From Azolla caroliniana (Eukaryota; Polypodiophyta), in contig JBHGNT010000001.1 of the NCBI GenBank assembly GCA_043228905.1, forward strand, positions 28,644,001-28,708,000: a DNA stretch of 64,000 nucleotides, read 5' to 3'. The notes under the pieces were generated by a model. That model was not told the DNA's origin. It did no database searches and worked only from the letters and a program-made list of their open reading frames with translations. Below, piece after piece: positions 39,461-49,829 of the stretch (its first letter is position 1; the number at the start of each line of letters is the position of its first letter). A program made the position numbers and the translations under genes.

Positions 39461-41622
39461 CTCCAGTCTCCAATCTCCAATCTCCTGTCTCCTAATTGCT
39501 AAATACTCCCAAAGACTGTCAGTATTTCACCCTGTTACAAATTGACAGTGAGGAATTTAGTCCCTACTAAACACCCTTCCCTCTGTCTCTTTTTCCGTTA
39601 AAAAGACCATGACAATACAAAATGTCCCTTCCAAAACTATATGTTGTGGTAATAATCTATGGATACCAATGAGCATCACTAACAAATCCTTTTCTCATAC
39701 TCTAATTGAACCATAGACCCCAATACCTATAGGCTATGGTAGCTATACACTATCTTATATGGTAGGGAGGATAAATCTTTAGGTTTCTCATCCTAAATAA
39801 TTGGATAAGAAAAATACATTTCCCATAGAAATGTCTCAACATTCTTCCATTGAAGCAATGTACAAGGGGGGGAGTTGACTATGACAATTAGAATCCCCAT
39901 GACCAAAGAGGGTGAAAGGGCTAATTTTAGTATCCAAGTGGGAGGATGCCAACATCTAAATGAGGATGCATGAATTGGGGAAATTGAATGATATTGGATA
40001 GCTAATTGCTCACATGTTGGTAGTGGATTATATAAAAGAGGGTAGAAGAATTTAGAGAGGATAATGATAATAAAAATGCTTGAGGGAGAGTGTTAGTGTA
40101 AAACATGTGCCAACTAACCACTTGACTCTGGTAAACTGAGGGAGTGGAGGAGTTAGTGAAGGTGACAAGTTTGTTATTAGTGTGAGCATAAACACAAGAA
40201 AAGTAAGGAAAGGACATTATGGGTAGGCAAATAAAATATAATAAATATCTGATTAATAGTACAACGACATCGAGATTGATGTTATTAACCTTGGCTATCG
40301 AGATGTAAAGCATATGAAAGCAAGGAGACAAGGTAGATTTTGCCACATGCAAAGTTCCTTAAGAATAGTATTAAGGTGCATACATAATCAAGCATAGTCA
40401 ATGATGGCCCATCGTATTCGGAAACATCAATAGCTCATTAGATCTAATCAATGAGGCATCTATCCATTAGGTTTATTGCATTATGCTTGTAAGCATTCAG
40501 AACCTTTAGTCATTCATTTTGGTTTCCCTTTTTATCTCCTTGATACATAAGCACGATGTTTATAGATTTCATACCCCCTTCCCTTACTATTTGATTCTAC
40601 TCACTTCTTACACTTCACCATCAACGTTCTCATTTGTACACAATACCACTGCCACCAAACATGACAAATTACATTTGCAAATCATGCAAAACAAATGAAA
40701 TAATCACGGTCTCATATGCATGAGCTGAAATAATAGGATTCATGCATAAATCTTGGAAGTCTGGAATGTTTATAATTTCTCTATCACTCGCATGAAGAAT
40801 TGCAAATAAAGTGATAGTATATGCACTATACCTTTGAGACTACCATATTACAGCATGTCTTCATGAAGTTCATTTGCATCACTAGATAATGGTATAAAAC
40901 CAATTCCATTGTATGCCATGACACCATAATAATAGGAAATGGAAAGAACGAACACTACTATCGAGGGAATCTTGGTACCACTAGTCATATCTAGATAGTT
41001 GATTTCCTGAAGGTGTTGATGAGATGACGAAAAACATCACAAACTCGGTGTTTTCAGTCCATAATATGGTCCACGTTAGTTAAACAAATATTATAGCATT
41101 ATAGCAGAAACTTTTATTTTTTGCCATGATTTCTCACTTTTGTCTTTAAATCATATCATCCTTGGATGGTAAAAAATCATCCCAATTGTTATAGTTGTAG
41201 GTTCAGGGAAGAACTAAGGTTACAACAGAACTAAGTTGGAATCATAGAATTGTCACCCATTTCCGAAGATACATAGACATATCACATAGGTCTGTTGCAT
41301 GTATTATTGTATATTCTTTTGATCTGTGCCAATCCAGAAATAAGAATTCTGTTCACATACTGTATATTTCTTCAGGTTACACCCATCCAGTTGACCGTTT
41401 CTTTTTAATCTGTATTTTATCCTCTGTTATGATTCCCTATTCTTCATTGAGTACACCATCGATTAAAATTGCAACACAATTCATACACAAATGAAACATG
41501 CCAGCACCAGCACCAGCACCAGTGTCCAAAATAACTTGATGACCCGTTTGGCAACCACCAATGAGGTCCTGATTTTATGTAAGTGGGCTGGAGCCAAATA
41601 TACCACCGAGCTTAGCTCACAG
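39461..41622. other. Intergenic region upstream of KXD1, downstream of ISCA2
   Basis: No gene supported. The right side should contain the ISCA2 3' UTR, the left side the KXD1 promoter. The longest open frame (40002-40352, minus) has no recognisable family and no conserved-looking composition. Confidence 0.6.
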
Positions 41623-44600
41623 TTATTTAACATTGAAAGAGCTACCACATCCACAGCCACCTGAAGCATTTGGATTTTGTGTCACCTGAAAACATACTCA
41701 CCTCATATTAAAAACACAACTGCAATCTGATATATTCATTCACATTACTGTAGTGTGCCTACCATGAACGAGGATCGAATCAGCTCTTCGACATAATCAA
41801 TAGTTGCACCTTTTACAAAGTCCATAGATATTTCATCTACGACAACCATTACTCCATCCTTCTTAAAAACCCTGTATAGTGATCTCTCTCTCTCTCTCTT
41901 CACACACACATACTAGATAGATCCCCATCAAGAAGGGTGAGCATATATATATATATATGTATGTATGTATGTATATATATGCATGTATTATTTTCACATA
42001 AAAACAAAAATATCCAAAAGACACATAAAAGCAAAATTTTGTGATTAGATGTCTAAAACATCACGACACCAATTGGATGCAAGATATGGAAAAATCGTTT
42101 GGAAGATAGGATGCAACATTCATGCTTCATGATACACTAGATTCCTCTGTAAATGAGGCCTTTTTACAATGCTGGTGTATCATGACATGGGAGAAATGTA
42201 GAGGGTCACGGTTCACACATTATACTACATATGTTGAACCTAACTACAAAACCATATTCTTCGCAAACAAGGAAACCGCACCCATCAATACATGTTAGAG
42301 CCCATCCCGTTTTTTGTCATCAAAACCATTGCTTCTTGGACATTGGGGCACAAGTGAGAGCAGTTGACTATGCACACTTTGCCTGAAACAAGTTTGGGAG
42401 TCTGAGTATCACACTTTGATACAATGCTCAGCATTTGACCACATTCGACCATGATTTCCACATATCTTCGACCAAACCCAATCCTTGCATGAATTTCTCT
42501 CACAATGACAATGTGCACTTTCAATTGCAACATTCTTTAATAAAGTTGTTGAGCATCAAGAGTGCTCAAGAGTTGCTACTCACTTTCACATCTATTACGT
42601 GAAAATGAAATATTTTTGGTCTCGTAGGTCATTTTTTACCTTCGAAAACGATAATAAAATCTATCTATCTATCTCTCCAAAGTTCATAGATATTTCATCT
42701 ACAACCATTACTCCACCCCTTATTTTAAAATTTGTATGTTGATCTCTCTCAGACACCCTAACACACAAAAGTCACAAGGAATACATGCGCATAGATGCAA
42801 ACATTCTCAAACAATGAATGCAAAATGTTTAGGTACTCTCATATAATCAAAGAGAGGGATTGTTTTGGAGGAGAGCATCAATGCCAATGTTCATACGAAT
42901 GTGATGAATTGAAAGTGATCTGACACTATAGAGATTTTAATAGACACCAACAGTGGCCTAAACACATTACAAATGATTGTAACCACTAAACATTCTCAAA
43001 TAGTAGAGAGGGATTGTTTTGGAAGAGAGCATCAATGCCATGTTCATATGAATGTGATGAATTGAAAGTGATCTGACACTACAGAGATTTTAATAGACAC
43101 CAACAGTGGCCTAAAAACATTACAAATGATTGTAACCACAAAACATTCTCAAATAGTGAATGCCAAAGGCTTAAGGTACTCTCATATAATCAAAGAGAGG
43201 GATTGTTTTGGATGAGAGCATCAATACCAATATTCAAATGAATGTGATGGATTGGAAGTGATCTTACACTATAGAGATTTTAATAGATACCAACGGTGGC
43301 TGTCTAAAAACATTACAAATGATTGTAAGTACTAAACATTCTCAAACAATGAATGCAACTCTTACATAATCATGGAGAGGGATTCTTTTGGATGAGAGAA
43401 TTGATCCCAATATTCACATGAATGTGATGAATTGAAAGTGATCTAGAACTATAGAGGTTTTAATAGACACCAAAAGTGGCCCAAAAACGTTACAAATGAT
43501 TGTAACTACTAGCAAGTATACTTTCTAAGAACTTACACAATATTATTTCAGCAAATGCCATGCCTCATAAACCCATGATCCCATTTACATGTATTTTAAA
43601 GCTTTTCAAGGCTTTCGAGCAGATAGAGCACAAGTGTAGGCAATTGACCTTAAGGTAATTGGCTATGTGATCTAAATGTTATTCTCAATATTTGAGTTTA
43701 TGATGTGAAATAAGTATATATAGATATAGAGGATCCAATTGCATTAAAGCTACTGAAATGGTTGAAAAAAATGTGGCCATGTAGAACAAGAAGCGCACAC
43801 CATTGCTTCAACCTATCATCTGACCATATTGAGAAAAATGAATGGATTGGGAAGGAGCTTTGTGATGGAATTGAAATATCTATGAATTGTATGGATAGCA
43901 ATTTGATTCCACTCACTTTGCATTCTGTCTCATTATAGTGAGAACAATATCTTGAATGACAACATATACAATGATTAAGGAATCTCATAGTTGATGATAA
44001 GTTCATGATACTAGAGTTCCAAGTCATCCCAAGGTATATCGGTGGCTAACCTTGTAATTTCTTCTCCTGCTTAGCAAGATGCAGAATAATTGTGAAAGGA
44101 TGCATATGACTTATTGAAGATATCATTTATCTGTGTGAGAGGAAATAAACTTCAATGGGCCAAAAATACAAGGCATATGCCAGGTTGTACCCTTCTATGA
44201 TGCCAGAGATCAAATCTTTCTGTTTTGATAAAGAGGGTATGGACATGCACATCATTGCATGTTGTGAGATATTATAGGTTGCATACCATATAGAAGGAAA
44301 GATCTGCACAAATGGTTTTAAGAAATGGAATGTCAACTACTCTACCAACCTACAAAGGGTATTTTCAAGACAGAACATTGATTGAAGGATATGCACACAT
44401 GGTTTATGACATGGAATGTTAACAAACTTCTCAACCTACCTACAATATCAAGCTTCTTTGCTGAGTAACAATATCAAGGCCATCTAAATTTGTTAAGTGT
44501 GATTATCTTTACTCAATTGGGTTTGTTTATTTCTAAAGAAGCTTGCATTGAAAATTACATCTTCTATGGGAAGTTTCCATCACCCCTAAACGACAGAAGA

Positions 44601-45082
44601 ACAGTTTGATAAGCAACATAATTGTCAAACCTGTCACTACTGTTGAGCTTATCATCCAGTGCAAAAACGTATTGAAAACCTGAGCAGCCGCCGCCTTCTA
44701 CACTCAGACGCAGCATCTTCTTATCCGCACAGCTGCCTTCCTCTTTCACAATCTCTTGAATCCTCTGCCAACACATATACATACATAAAGTGTAAACCCC
44801 TGCAATTTGAAAGAAAAGACTTGATTTTTTCTATATGTATGTATTTATATACATATATGCTGATGCAACCCCTACCTTAGCACAACCTTCTGTAATAGAA
44901 AGATCCTGCGAGGCAGTATTACTTGACGAGAATCGACATCTCCATGGAAGAAGAGTGGATCTTTGACAAGAAAAAGAAGAAATAGCAGGTAGAGAAGAAG
45001 GGGAGGGGGAGGGGGAGGGGGAGGAGGCACGGGCAACGGCGAAGAGCCTGTCAGAGAAGAGCTTCAACAAGGTCTTGCCCAT
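41623..45082 (-). CDS. ISCA2-type iron-sulfur cluster assembly protein, mitochondrial
   Basis: A-type carriers help deliver [4Fe-4S] clusters in the mitochondrial matrix. Four exons join in phase: 45082-44876, 44764-44631, 41871-41763, 41685-41623; 170 residues. A Ser/Arg-rich presequence ([24 protein letters not shown]) fits mitochondrial import. The HesB/IscA fold follows: [50 protein letters not shown], ending [15 protein letters not shown]. All three cluster-binding cysteines (GGCSGF and CGC) are present. [12 protein letters not shown]-type sequence points to ISCA2 rather than ISCA1 or plastid CpIscA. Intron 2 is unusually long (2.76 kb) and filled with repeats. A Ser-Pro run comes from a CCCTCC microsatellite in exon 1. 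Confidence 0.92.
41940..41985. repeat. (TA)n/(TATG)n microsatellite in ISCA2 intron 2
   Basis: Alternating TA and TATG units; a CT run lies just to the left at about 41882-41900, in the polypyrimidine region of the exon 3 acceptor (minus strand). Confidence 0.9.
42120..42540 (+). mobile_element. LINE 3' fragment in ISCA2 intron 2
   Basis: This stretch is the reverse complement of sequence at about 47050-47450, the 3' coding end of the minus-strand LINE. Shared words include gtatcacactttgatacaatgc and ttcatgcaagga. On + it is a degraded Cys/His-rich LINE C-terminus with stops. A dead 5'-truncated copy. Confidence 0.7.
42683..42750 (-). pseudogene. Decayed duplicate of ISCA2 exon 3 and its acceptor
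   Basis: The sequence ttcatagatatttcatctac and the following attactcca match the real exon 3 (41763-41871), including gatctctctc of the acceptor tract. The acceptor AG is lost (minus strand reads catacaa where the real one has atacag), and small deletions break the frame. It cannot serve as an alternative exon. Confidence 0.75.
42799..43511. repeat. Tandem array, four units of about 150-195 bp, ISCA2 intron 2
   Basis: Units start at 42799, 42988, 43141 and 43334, each with aaacattctcaaa. They share gagagggattgttttgga, gaattgaaagtgatct and ttacaaatgattgtaa. Unit two lacks about 36 bp near its start. The last unit is the most diverged. Confidence 0.9.
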
Positions 45083-45139
45083 TGACAGGCTACGGGAAGT
45101 CCGAAGAAACAAAGGTAAGAAGAAACAGAGGTACATATA

Positions 45140-45238
45140 TATATACATATGTATGTATGTATGTATGTATGTATATGTATACAGTATATGTATATGTATG
45201 TATGTATGTATATGTATATGTATATGTATGTATAGATA

Positions 45239-45274
<36 letters not shown>

Positions 45275-45275
45275 A
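45140..45275. repeat. (TATG)n/(TG)n microsatellite upstream of ISCA2
   Basis: Runs of TATG and TA units followed by a pure TG run (about 45240-45264), just upstream of the ISCA2 start codon. Open frames crossing it are artefacts. Confidence 0.95.
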
Positions 45276-45509
45276 TATGTATACATTATGTTCATAGAAT
45301 TACACCAAGGGGGCCTTCCTTAAGCATGAGGTCAGTCTTGCAAACCATAAAAAATGAATGGAACATGCCAATCCATGTACCTCCTTGCAAACTCCGCCCA
45401 CTCCTGGTGTCAGTGTTTCTCATGAACCCCATTTGCCTTGCGTACAATGGTTCATGGGTTTCGTTTGATACATGCGGAAATTCATCCATCATTTCAGTCA
45501 TATTGAGCT

Positions 45510-45835
45510 CCTCTCACCGAATTGATAAAAGGGAAAGTGCCATTCCATTGGGGAGAAACCCAAGAGGATGCCTTCAATGAGATGAAGAAGGCAATATGTG
45601 CAACTCCAGTCTTGAAGTTTCCCGAATTCGAAAAACCTTTTCAGATACACATACACGCGTCTTACTTGGCATATGGTGCGGTGCTCATGCAAGATTGCCA
45701 CCTAGTGGCGTACAAGTCTCGAAAGCTTTCGGACACTGAATGATGATGGCCCACCCATGAGAAGGAAATGATCATTGGGTTCCATGTCACTTGGTGGTTG
45801 GCATTGATGAAAGGCTACACATTGCCCAAATAACT
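45510..45835 (+). mobile_element. Ty3/Gypsy RNase H relic
   Basis: A frame reads DAFNEMKKAICATPVLKFPE, then YGAVLMQ, then AYKSRKLSDTE, matching the RT/RNase H boundary of Gypsy polyproteins. Two consecutive stops follow, then WPTHEKEM, another family motif. The catalytic Asp of the DAS motif is His (HIHASYLAYGAV). A short dead fragment, unrelated in detail to the intact element at 49.4-55.1 kb. Confidence 0.8.
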
Positions 45836-46357
45836 TGCCAAATATCAAAGACATGCCACTCTCTTTTCAAGCTCTAATCTTCTTAATGAGACATCACCTT
45901 GTGAACATCACAAAACGGTTTTTTCTTGGTTTTCTTGTCATACATCTTAAATGTGAGGTCATGTCATGTGTTTTTTCCCCCCAAAAAAGATACGCCTTGG
46001 TATTATAAAATCATAAGAAATACAAAAGTTGTGTTGGATAAAGGAGTATACCAACCGTCTCCATTGTGCTCACATCATAGCCGATTTGATGTGTATATAC
46101 AAGAACTACACATATTTGTACACCATATCTCCAAGATTTGTATGGTCTACTCCTCCCAAACTACAAATGAGCATGCAATGTAACCTATACCACCAACATC
46201 TGCAGCAACAGAATCCATAAACAAAATTAGTAGACATTGTTTCCCAAACTGACAGGAACAGTAATTGCCATAGTGGGGTAAATGATTTCTAGAGGGCATG
46301 GGTGTGTGAGAGAGAGAGCGAGAAAGAGAGAGGGTTTGTGTGTGTGTGCCCAGAGAT

Positions 46358-46428
46358 GGATGTAGCTCAGTTGGTAAGGTTGCCCAATGGAGACCAAGTG
46401 GTCCTGGGTTCAACCCCTAGAGAGGTGA
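46358..46428 (+). mobile_element. SINE-like tRNA-derived module (plus strand)
   Basis: It has a pol III A box (tagctcagttggtaagg) and, about 35 bp on, a B box (gggttcaacccc), the spacing of a tRNA gene. It does not fold as a full tRNA, so it is a tRNA-derived SINE head rather than a functional gene. Confidence 0.6.
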
Positions 46429-46431
46429 GAA

Positions 46432-46503
46432 AATTGGGTTTCGAACTCAAAACATTATGCTTGTAGTGTTAACAACTTACCACTAAGGTAAGCTAATTAC
46501 GAG
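46432..46503 (-). mobile_element. Second SINE-like tRNA-derived module (minus strand)
   Basis: On the minus strand the A-box region reads tagcttaccttagtggtaag and the B box reads gagttcgaaaccc. It faces the plus-strand module, so the two B boxes are about 25 bp apart. Confidence 0.55.
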
Positions 46504-46770
46504 AGAAAAAGATGTGTGTGTGTGACCTCATGTTGGATCTCAACCATGACTCTACCATATGCCATATCGTTGGCTTATGGATGCACACATGAGAATTACC
46601 ATCGACTTACCTCCACGATTTTCAGTTGATGACAACAGTCATTTTCATTTGAATCCCCTTACTTCACAATTAATCAAGTACCACTAGCTCTCAATGAATT
46701 CCTTGCCAGTAAACCTTAGCTTTCAGAAGCGCCCCATCCCCCACTCAACTTCCCCTAGTGCCACACTTAC

Positions 46771-46900
46771 ATCGTTATTGTCACATGGTGCTCCAACTAG
46801 GATGAGGACTTCCTCATTTTTACAAAGTTCTTCATTATAAGTGAAACACACCATATATCCAAAGAGAATCACATGTCCCATCAAGGCAATGTGTTTGGAC

Positions 46901-46933
<33 letters not shown>
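46771..46933 (+). mobile_element. Left half of an interrupted family X copy
   Basis: It matches 27389-27535, including gtgctccaactaggatgagg and ggcaatgtgttt. The match ends in a GA run at 46905-46933; the rest of the element resumes at about 59325, also after a GA run. Confidence 0.85.
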
Positions 46934-46939
<6 letters not shown>

Positions 46940-48493
46940 ATTATCGTCTTCGGAGGTCGAATATGACCTATGAGACCAAAAATATTACATTTTGCATGAT
47001 ACGTGTGAAAGTGAGTAGTGACTCTCGATGTTCAAGAACTTTACCAATGAATGTTGCAATCGAGAGTGCACATTGTGGTTGTGAGAGGAATTCATGCAAG
47101 GATCGGGGTCTGTCGAAGAGATGTGGAAAGCATGGTCGAATATGATCAAAGGCAAAGCATTGTATCAAAGTGTGATACTCAGACTCGTGAACTTGTTTAG
47201 GGCAAAGTGTGCATACCCGACCACTCTCATCACGTGTGCCCCAACGCCCTGTCTCACATCGCAATGCATGTGAATCAACTGTTCTAATGGCAGATAATGG
47301 TATGGGCTCTAACATGTATCAATGTGTACGGTTTCCCCGTTTTGCAAAGAATATGGTTTTGTAGTTAGGTGCAACATGTGTAGTATAATGTGTGAAGCGT
47401 GAGCCTCCATATATTGGCGTTGCAAAGAGGCCTCATTTACAGAGGAATCTAATGATGCATCATGAGGCAAGTGTCTCGCATCCCATCTACCAAACCATTT
47501 TTCTATATCTTGCATGCAACCAAAACACAAAATTTTGCTTTTATGAGTCTTTTGGATCTTTTTGCTTGCTTCCCATGAAATTCTAGGAAGTCGATGTGAG
47601 GTATTTTTTTTAACCTTAAGCATGTATTCAACAACCCTTTCCATGGCCATGATCTCAATGGGAAGCGATCCCGTCTTAAGGAGGAGGGTGTAGGTCGTTT
47701 GTTTCTTAACTTGTAGAAACTTTGTAAGAAAATGTTTTTGGATATTTTCAAACTCTTTCCACATAGATTTAGGGATGCTACCGCCCCATACTACCACCCC
47801 ATAGAGAAGAACTAGTGTCACCAAAGTGTTGAAAAGATATTTCTTGAGGACCCAACACTTAATATCTCCAAGATTGCATGTGTTCTCAAATGCATAACAT
47901 GCTCACTTACGTGCTTCTAAGCGGCGTGTAGCACATTCATTCCATCTATGATTTGAAAAAAGCTTCAAGGCCAAGATATTTGAAGTTTTTCACACATTCA
48001 AGTGGCTCATTGTTGTACATAATGCATGGTTTATCTCTTTTTTGGCTCTTCACAAGCATAATCTTTGTTTTAGAGCTATTGACACTTAATTGAGTATGCA
48101 TGCAAATTTTTTCCAATGCCTTCATAAGCTTTTGTGCATCTCCTAAAGTATTTGGAAAAAGCACTACATCATCTGCATATAGCAAAAGCATAATCACAAC
48201 ATTCCCAATGGTAACTTCTTCAATACATTCTTCCTTTGTAGACTTGGTAACCATTTCTTCCAATTAATCAATACATAGACCAAATATTGTTGGTGAGAGT
48301 GGACATCCTTGCTTAACATCAATAGTGCTTTTGAAAAATTTGAAAGTTTATCCCTCATACGCACACAATATATAACCTTCTCACAAATTTGGGAAATTGC
48401 AAGCATATATTCACTTGGCACCTCAAGTTCTTCCATTTGCCTCCAAAGATGGTCACAAGGTACCATATCAAAAGCTTTCTTGAAGTCTACAAC
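46934..48493 (-). mobile_element. 5'-truncated LINE (minus strand)
   Basis: In minus order the frames read: reverse transcriptase VDFKKAFDMVPCDHLWRQME; YADDVVLFPNTLGDAQ with the catalytic Asp pair intact; KNFKYLGLE; thumb LLYGVVVWGGSIPKSMWKEF and NTSHRLPRISWEASKK; and a C-terminal Cys/His block [19 protein letters not shown]. Frameshifts and stops separate them. The element begins abruptly at the RT palm (48493), against the plus-strand LINE, and ends at a GA run. The same LINE family is embedded in family X. Confidence 0.82.
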
Positions 48494-48496
48494 CCC

Positions 48497-48844
48497 CGTT
48501 GTGGATTATCATGCTTTGTTAAAACAAGAATGCCCTATCTGGGTAACAATGGATTGTAAGAATGTTTTTTTATGGCTACTTTTACCAGAGTTGATGAGTC
48601 AAATGGGTAAAGTGTTGGTATCTCCACGTGCAAATGCTACAAATAAGTGCAGATTTTGTGTGTTATGGGATACAAGCCATAAGAGGCAAGGATGGGTGGT
48701 TATGAACACACCCGGTATGAAAAGACTTTGTTTTAAATTGAAGTGTGAGACATTTGCAGGTCATTGTTTTGGATGTGGTGAATGGGATCACTTTATGGAG
48801 GAATGCCATCATTCTTGTCCTTCAACTATAGAGGTTCCTAATTA
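48497..48844 (+). pseudogene. LINE ORF1 fragment with CCHC zinc knuckle
   Basis: The frame reads CPIWVTMDCKNVFLWLLLPE, then RFCVLWDTS, then CFGCGEWDHFMEEC, a CX2CX4HX4C knuckle as in plant L1 ORF1 RNA-binding proteins. It lacks the N-terminus and stops at 48844. Scraps of the ORF1-ORF2 spacer continue to 49374. Confidence 0.75.
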
Positions 48845-49374
48845 AGGGAATGGTAAGGAAGGAGTTGGGAGAGATGTTGGTGTGTCAGATATTGTGGTTA
48901 TTATGGATGAAGGAACATCATCTAAACCAGGTTATAAAGAGGTTTCACTTTAAGGTTTGGGGCCTAAGAATAAGGGAACTCAATCTATGGATATGGAAAA
49001 ACAAAGTTTGGTGGTTATAGATAAGGGGAAAAAACCGTTGGATAGAACTAGTAGTGATGTTGTTGTTGAAAAGGATTGGCATCATGTTAAGGGCAAGTCA
49101 AAGGGAAAATCAATGAATATGCAACGTAATAATTTGCCACTACTCGTGAGACTACTTGGAAAGGAAATTCAGGAACTAGGGAGGGTCCTCGAAAAGTTCC
49201 TTGACAAAGACAATTTAGCGATAAGAGATTACCCCTTCACATTCAATTGGATTCATTGGAACAAGTTGTAAATTCATCGAATTCTCGAGGTTTTCATCAA
49301 GCGAGAGAACCTAAACAAAAGATTTTGATAGACAACCCTAAGGATGTGGTGCATGAAAATCCATATGCAGCATT

Positions 49375-49829
49375 TGTCAGGAACTCTATTAAGGCAGAGA
49401 AGGAATTAGTACTAAAAGAAGGATTAGTACTATTGTTGGGGAATAGTACTAAGACAGAGAAGGATTAGTACTATGAGAGGTGTCGAACTTTGAGAGAAGG
49501 AATGAGTGAGTGAGAGAGAGAGAGAGAGAGAGAGAATGATGATGCGAAAGATATATGTATTATATGAAGGAAGATATACAACAGTAGTTAGAAGGCTTAA
49601 GACTGGCGTTGAACCGATTTGGTTCGAACTAATGCCTTGCGCCTCCTTTTATAGTGTCTTCAGGAATACTCCTGAAGTTTCTAGAATGTTCCAGAGAAAT
49701 CTGGAATATACATCAATTTCCCAATAAAACCTAAATGAAAATAATATCCTTCAAATTACAATTCATAACCTAATGGTAAAGTCTCGACCCGTGTAACAAA
49801 AGGTTATGGGTTCGAGTCTAGTTATGACA
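49375..49829 (-). repeat. 3' LTR of the Gypsy element
   Basis: 455 bp; a GA run lies at about 49510-49535. The pol stop codon (TAA, 49822-49824) falls inside it. On the + strand its outer end carries tRNA-like A and B boxes. Confidence 0.96.

Noticed and set aside
39202-39480. Arg/Trp-rich frame (WRWRWRWRR) on minus
   Set aside because: Out-of-frame shadow of the GAGATG repeat at the start of KXD1 exon 1.
45075-45297. Tyr/Val/Cys-rich frames on + and a His/Ile-rich frame on minus
   Set aside because: Products of the TATG/TG microsatellite; the real coding sequence on minus begins at 45082.
46358-46428. A functional tRNA gene
   Set aside because: A and B boxes are present, but the acceptor and anticodon stems do not pair convincingly; a SINE-like module fits better.
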